From a bacterium (GTDB lineage: Bacteria; Arandabacterota; Arandabacteria; Arandabacterales; Arandabacteraceae): DNA of 8,415 bases. This document shows, piece after piece, positions 6,444 to 8,415 of the stretch (positions are counted from its first letter, which is position 1; each line of letters opens with the position of its first letter). A program made the translations under genes and the position numbers. The stretch lies in NCBI GenBank assembly GCA_025774405.1, contig JALGWB010000077.1:1-8415 (forward strand), read 5' to 3'. Under the pieces are notes generated by a model. That model was not told the origin of the DNA. It worked only from the letters and a program-made list of their open reading frames with translations, and did not search any database.

Positions 6444-7224
6444 AGGCTACCTCAGCTTGCCCATTGAGTTGCCAGATTGGTGTAGTGCCCTTGACCATTG
6501 CTATCTCAGCAAGACCCATCCTCCTCAGATCAGCCATCTGCCTCAGGACGATCCTCGCTGGTGCCCCAAGTGCCCCGCTCAGATCCTTGACTGATTGAGG
6601 CCCCAGCTTGAGTCTTTCGATGATCTCTCTGATTCTGATCTCATCCATGCTCACTTCCTGTAAGAGTCGATGTATCTCATGATCTGTGAAGCGTTCGCCG
6701 TAGAGATTCCCTTTCTCCTTAAACTCAATGACCTTCCCCACAACCCAGCGCAGCTTTCGCCCATCAAGCGCCTTTCTCATGGCTCTGAGCTTTATCTTGA
6801 GATCATCCTCACCTATCCCCTCACTCTTGCCCAGTGGACCAAGCTCACTGACTTGCTGTTGAAACTCTCTTGTGAACTCGACGAATTTGTTGCCTTCAGC
6901 ACTTGACATCATCCTCATCACAAGCCGTTCAGGATTTATCCCGGCCGCCTCCAGCACACACCTTATGAGCTCAACTCTTGCCTCTGTGTAAAGGTTACCC
7001 GTCGAATAGTGGCACTCACCCCGCTTGCATGCGCCTACAAATACACCATCGCTTCCAGCCTCAAAGGCTTCAGCTATCATGACTGGATCGACCCTGCCTG
7101 AACACATCACCCTGACCACCCTGACGTCAGGCGGATATTGAAGCCTCGCTACCCCGGCGAGGTCAGCAGCGCTGTAAGCTCACCAGTTGCAGCAGAAGGC
7201 AAGTATGTTCGGTCGATAGCTCAT
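6436..7224 (-). CDS. mvhD: MvhD-like hydrogenase/Hdr delta subunit, selenocysteine-containing (262 residues)
   Basis: MvhD is the [2Fe-2S] subunit that passes electrons from a hydrogenase or other donor to HdrA. Reading from ATG 7222-7224 gives MSYRPNILAFCCNW, then UGA at 7180-7182, then AYSAADLAGVARLQYPPDVR, joining without any frame change to VMCSGRVDP and GACKRGECHY. The family motif is CCNWC-(S/A)-Y-x-x-A-D-L-A-G, so the UGA stands exactly at a conserved cysteine. Selenocysteine at this place is known in the methanogen homologue VhuD. A bSECIS-like hairpin follows. AGAGG lies six bases before the ATG, which is 2 nt after the HdrA stop. A conventional caller would start at GTG 7119 and lose 35 residues. 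Cys11, Cys12, Sec15, Cys41, Cys66 and Cys71 are candidate cluster ligands. Family members are usually about 140 residues; the extra C-terminus (about 140-262) ends in a winged-helix-like fold. Confidence 0.9.
7139..7165 (-). promoter_or_regulatory. Bacterial selenocysteine insertion element (bSECIS) hairpin
   Basis: The minus strand forms a perfect six-pair stem, CCTCGC (7162-7157) with GCGAGG (7149-7144), closing the seven-base loop CGGGGTA. A further three pairs, TGA (7165-7163) with TCA (7141-7139), extend it past a two-base CT bulge. The first loop G lies 24 bases after the UGA, within the spacing and G-in-loop pattern described for bacterial SECIS elements recognised by SelB. The hairpin is inside the coding region, as expected in bacteria, where it also encodes Ala-Asp-Leu-Ala-Gly-Val-Ala-Arg. 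The fold was judged by eye. Confidence 0.82.
7180..7182 (-). other. In-frame UGA read as selenocysteine (Sec15)
   Basis: On the minus strand this TGA interrupts an otherwise continuous MvhD frame, 14 codons after its ATG. Homology continues on both sides in the same frame and the codon replaces a conserved cysteine in CCNWC. This pattern favours recoding over a nonsense mutation. Confidence 0.88.
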
Positions 7225-7226
7225 AC

Positions 7227-8415
7227 CTATCCTCTCTTGAAGGCAGCCTTTATCTGAGCGGCCAGCTGCTCATTGGTATAGTGCCTCATACTTATCGCAC
7301 CTCTGTAACATGTGGCACCACATGTACCGCATCCTTTGCAGGCAACCTCGATCGTTTTGGCCTTGGTTCCTGAATCGGTTTCAACAAGCTGGATTCCACC
7401 ATAAGGACACACGGCAACACAGAGTCCACACCCGCGGCATTTCTCAGGATCAACAACTGAAACGATTGGCTCAACTTTGACCTTGCCAGTCGCAAGAAAA
7501 GTTGAAGCCCTGGCCGCAACCCCTATGGACTGCTCAAGGCATTCCTGAATGCTTGCTGGCCAGCGGGCAGTCCCGCAAACGAATATGCCATCGGTTGCGA
7601 AATCCAGTGGGCGTAGCTTCACGTGGGCTTCCAGGAAGAATCCATATTCATCGAGCGGTACTTTGAGTAAGCGGGAAAGATGCTCATTCGAATCAACGGG
7701 AACCAGACCGCTTGTAAGCACAACTCTATCACAGACAATCTCGATTCCCCTACCCAGGACTGCAGCTTCAACCTTCACCGTGCCTTTATCAACTATTGGA
7801 GGCTGTTCAACATCGAAGTTGACAAACCTCACACCGGCTTTCTTGGCATCCATAAGAATCTCTTCGTTCCTTGTCCCATAGCACATCAAATCCCTGTACA
7901 GTACAGTGACCTGAGTCCTGTATCGCTTACGCAACAGCAGCGCATTCTTTATCGCCGTCATACAGCATATCCGTGAACAGTACAGCCTCTCCCCAGTTCG
8001 GACGCCTGTGCATCCGATCATGACAATCCGTTTACCAGGAGACTTTCCCTGCTTGAGCATACCTTCAAGCTCATACATCGATATGACGCTCTTTCTGTCA
8101 TAGCCATAGAATCCATCAGGCACGAGCGGTACGGCTCCTGTTGCCACAATGATTACACCAACCCGAACCGGATGCTTTGCCGATGAGAGTTTAATGTCAT
8201 AGTTTCCAACGTAGCCCCTGACATCCTCAACGGTAGCCGACGTAATCACTTTCACATGACCACTTTGGTCGAGTAACTCAAGCAATGTGCTCAGGTAGTC
8301 ATCTGCCTTAACTCTCCAGGGGTAAATTTCGTTGAGTCCCTTGAGGAGTCCGCCCAGGCTCTTATCCTGCTCAATTAAAATTACCTCAAAGCCACGTGAG
8401 GCGAGCTCAAGGGCT
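7227..8415 (-). CDS. hdrA: HdrA-like flavoprotein, C-terminal part with 2x[4Fe-4S] ferredoxin tail
   Basis: The frame is open to the right edge, so the true start lies outside; the TTG at 8283-8285 is merely an internal leucine. About 395 residues are visible. They begin within the first FAD-binding fold (ALELASRGFEVILIEQDKSLGG), which places the missing N-terminus close by or means a further N-terminal domain is cut off. The HdrA cysteine set follows: MIGCTGVR, then LYCSRICCMTA (visible C135, C146, C150, C151), a VTVLYRDLMCYG strand, and the closing FVCGTARWP...SI.E segment. The tail is an eight-iron ferredoxin with C326, C329, C332, C336 and C359, C362, C365, C369. HdrA is the cytoplasmic FAD subunit that bifurcates electrons in methanogen heterodisulfide reductase and takes part in related bacterial complexes. 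The stop TAG 7227-7229 is 2 nt before the MvhD ATG, so the HdrA-MvhD pair is tightly coupled. HdrB and HdrC are not visible. Confidence 0.88.
   Translation of the reverse strand, partial: ALELASRGFEVILIEQDKSLGGLLKGLNEIYPWRVKADDYLSTLLELLDQSGHVKVITSATVEDVRGYVGNYDIKLSSAKHPVRVGVIIVATGAVPLVPDGFYGYDRKSVISMYELEGMLKQGKSPGKRIVMIGCTGVRTGERLYCSRICCMTAIKNALLLRKRYRTQVTVLYRDLMCYGTRNEEILMDAKKAGVRFVNFDVEQPPIVDKGTVKVEAAVLGRGIEIVCDRVVLTSGLVPVDSNEHLSRLLKVPLDEYGFFLEAHVKLRPLDFATDGIFVCGTARWPASIQECLEQSIGVAARASTFLATGKVKVEPIVSVVDPEKCRGCGLCVAVCPYGGIQLVETDSGTKAKTIEVACKGCGTCGATCYRGAISMRHYTNEQLAAQIKAAFKRG

Noticed and set aside
7117..7119. GTG 7119 as the real start of the MvhD-like gene
   Set aside because: It would begin in the middle of the conserved fold and leave about 107 nt without a gene in a tightly packed operon; the frame upstream encodes the family's N-terminus across the UGA.
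6436..7224. MvhD as a pseudogene broken by a nonsense codon
   Set aside because: Everything else in the frame is intact, the UGA is exactly at a conserved cysteine known to be selenocysteine in relatives, and a SECIS-like hairpin follows.

Overview
This window is almost entirely one minus-strand operon, read from right to left, from an anaerobic bacterium. It encodes heterodisulfide-reductase-type flavin and iron-sulfur electron-transfer proteins. The bacterial assignment rests on three things: a gene for the bacterial-type small ribosomal protein bTHX, Shine-Dalgarno sites, and a selenocysteine hairpin placed inside the coding region just after the UGA (archaea place theirs in untranslated regions). 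Many Fe-S cysteines, HdrA modules and a hydrogenase-like protein fit an anaerobic lifestyle. I cannot name the phylum with confidence; Chloroflexota, deep Actinobacteriota or similar anaerobic lineages are possible.

Layout on the minus strand, in order of transcription: (1) 8415-7227, the C-terminal part of an HdrA-like flavoprotein with a 2x[4Fe-4S] ferredoxin tail, open at the window edge. (2) 7224-6436, an MvhD-like subunit whose conserved CCNWC motif reads CCNW-UGA. The UGA is followed at the right distance by a perfect 6-bp hairpin with a G-rich loop, so I call it a selenoprotein. It also has a winged-helix-like C-terminal extension. (3) 6443-4752 and (4) 4755-2428, two polypeptides overlapping by GTGA. 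Together they spell an HdrA with a GltD (NADPH-dependent glutamate synthase small-chain type) module inserted in it, followed by a second HdrA module. (5) 2441-2085, a DRTGG-domain protein. (6) 2088-1654, a GHKL-ATPase related to anti-sigma factors. (7) 1648-383, a ferredoxin/[FeFe]-hydrogenase-like protein with an Fes domain. (8) 390-289, a 33-residue bTHX gene that overlaps the end of gene 7.

On the plus strand, 1-264 is the C-terminal end of an isochorismatase-type cysteine hydrolase. It converges on the operon with only 24 bp between the two stop codons.

How the genes may work together (inference): the HdrA modules and the selenocysteine-containing MvhD would form a soluble electron-transfer complex. 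In characterised systems MvhD passes electrons to HdrA, whose FAD can bifurcate or confurcate them. The built-in GltD module supplies a probable NADPH site. No HdrB/HdrC and no catalytic hydrogenase subunit is visible, so the partners and the final acceptor are unknown or lie outside the window. The DRTGG, GHKL-ATPase and hydrogenase-like genes look like a linked redox-sensing or regulatory trio. All minus-strand junctions overlap or are separated by 5 nt or less, implying translational coupling.
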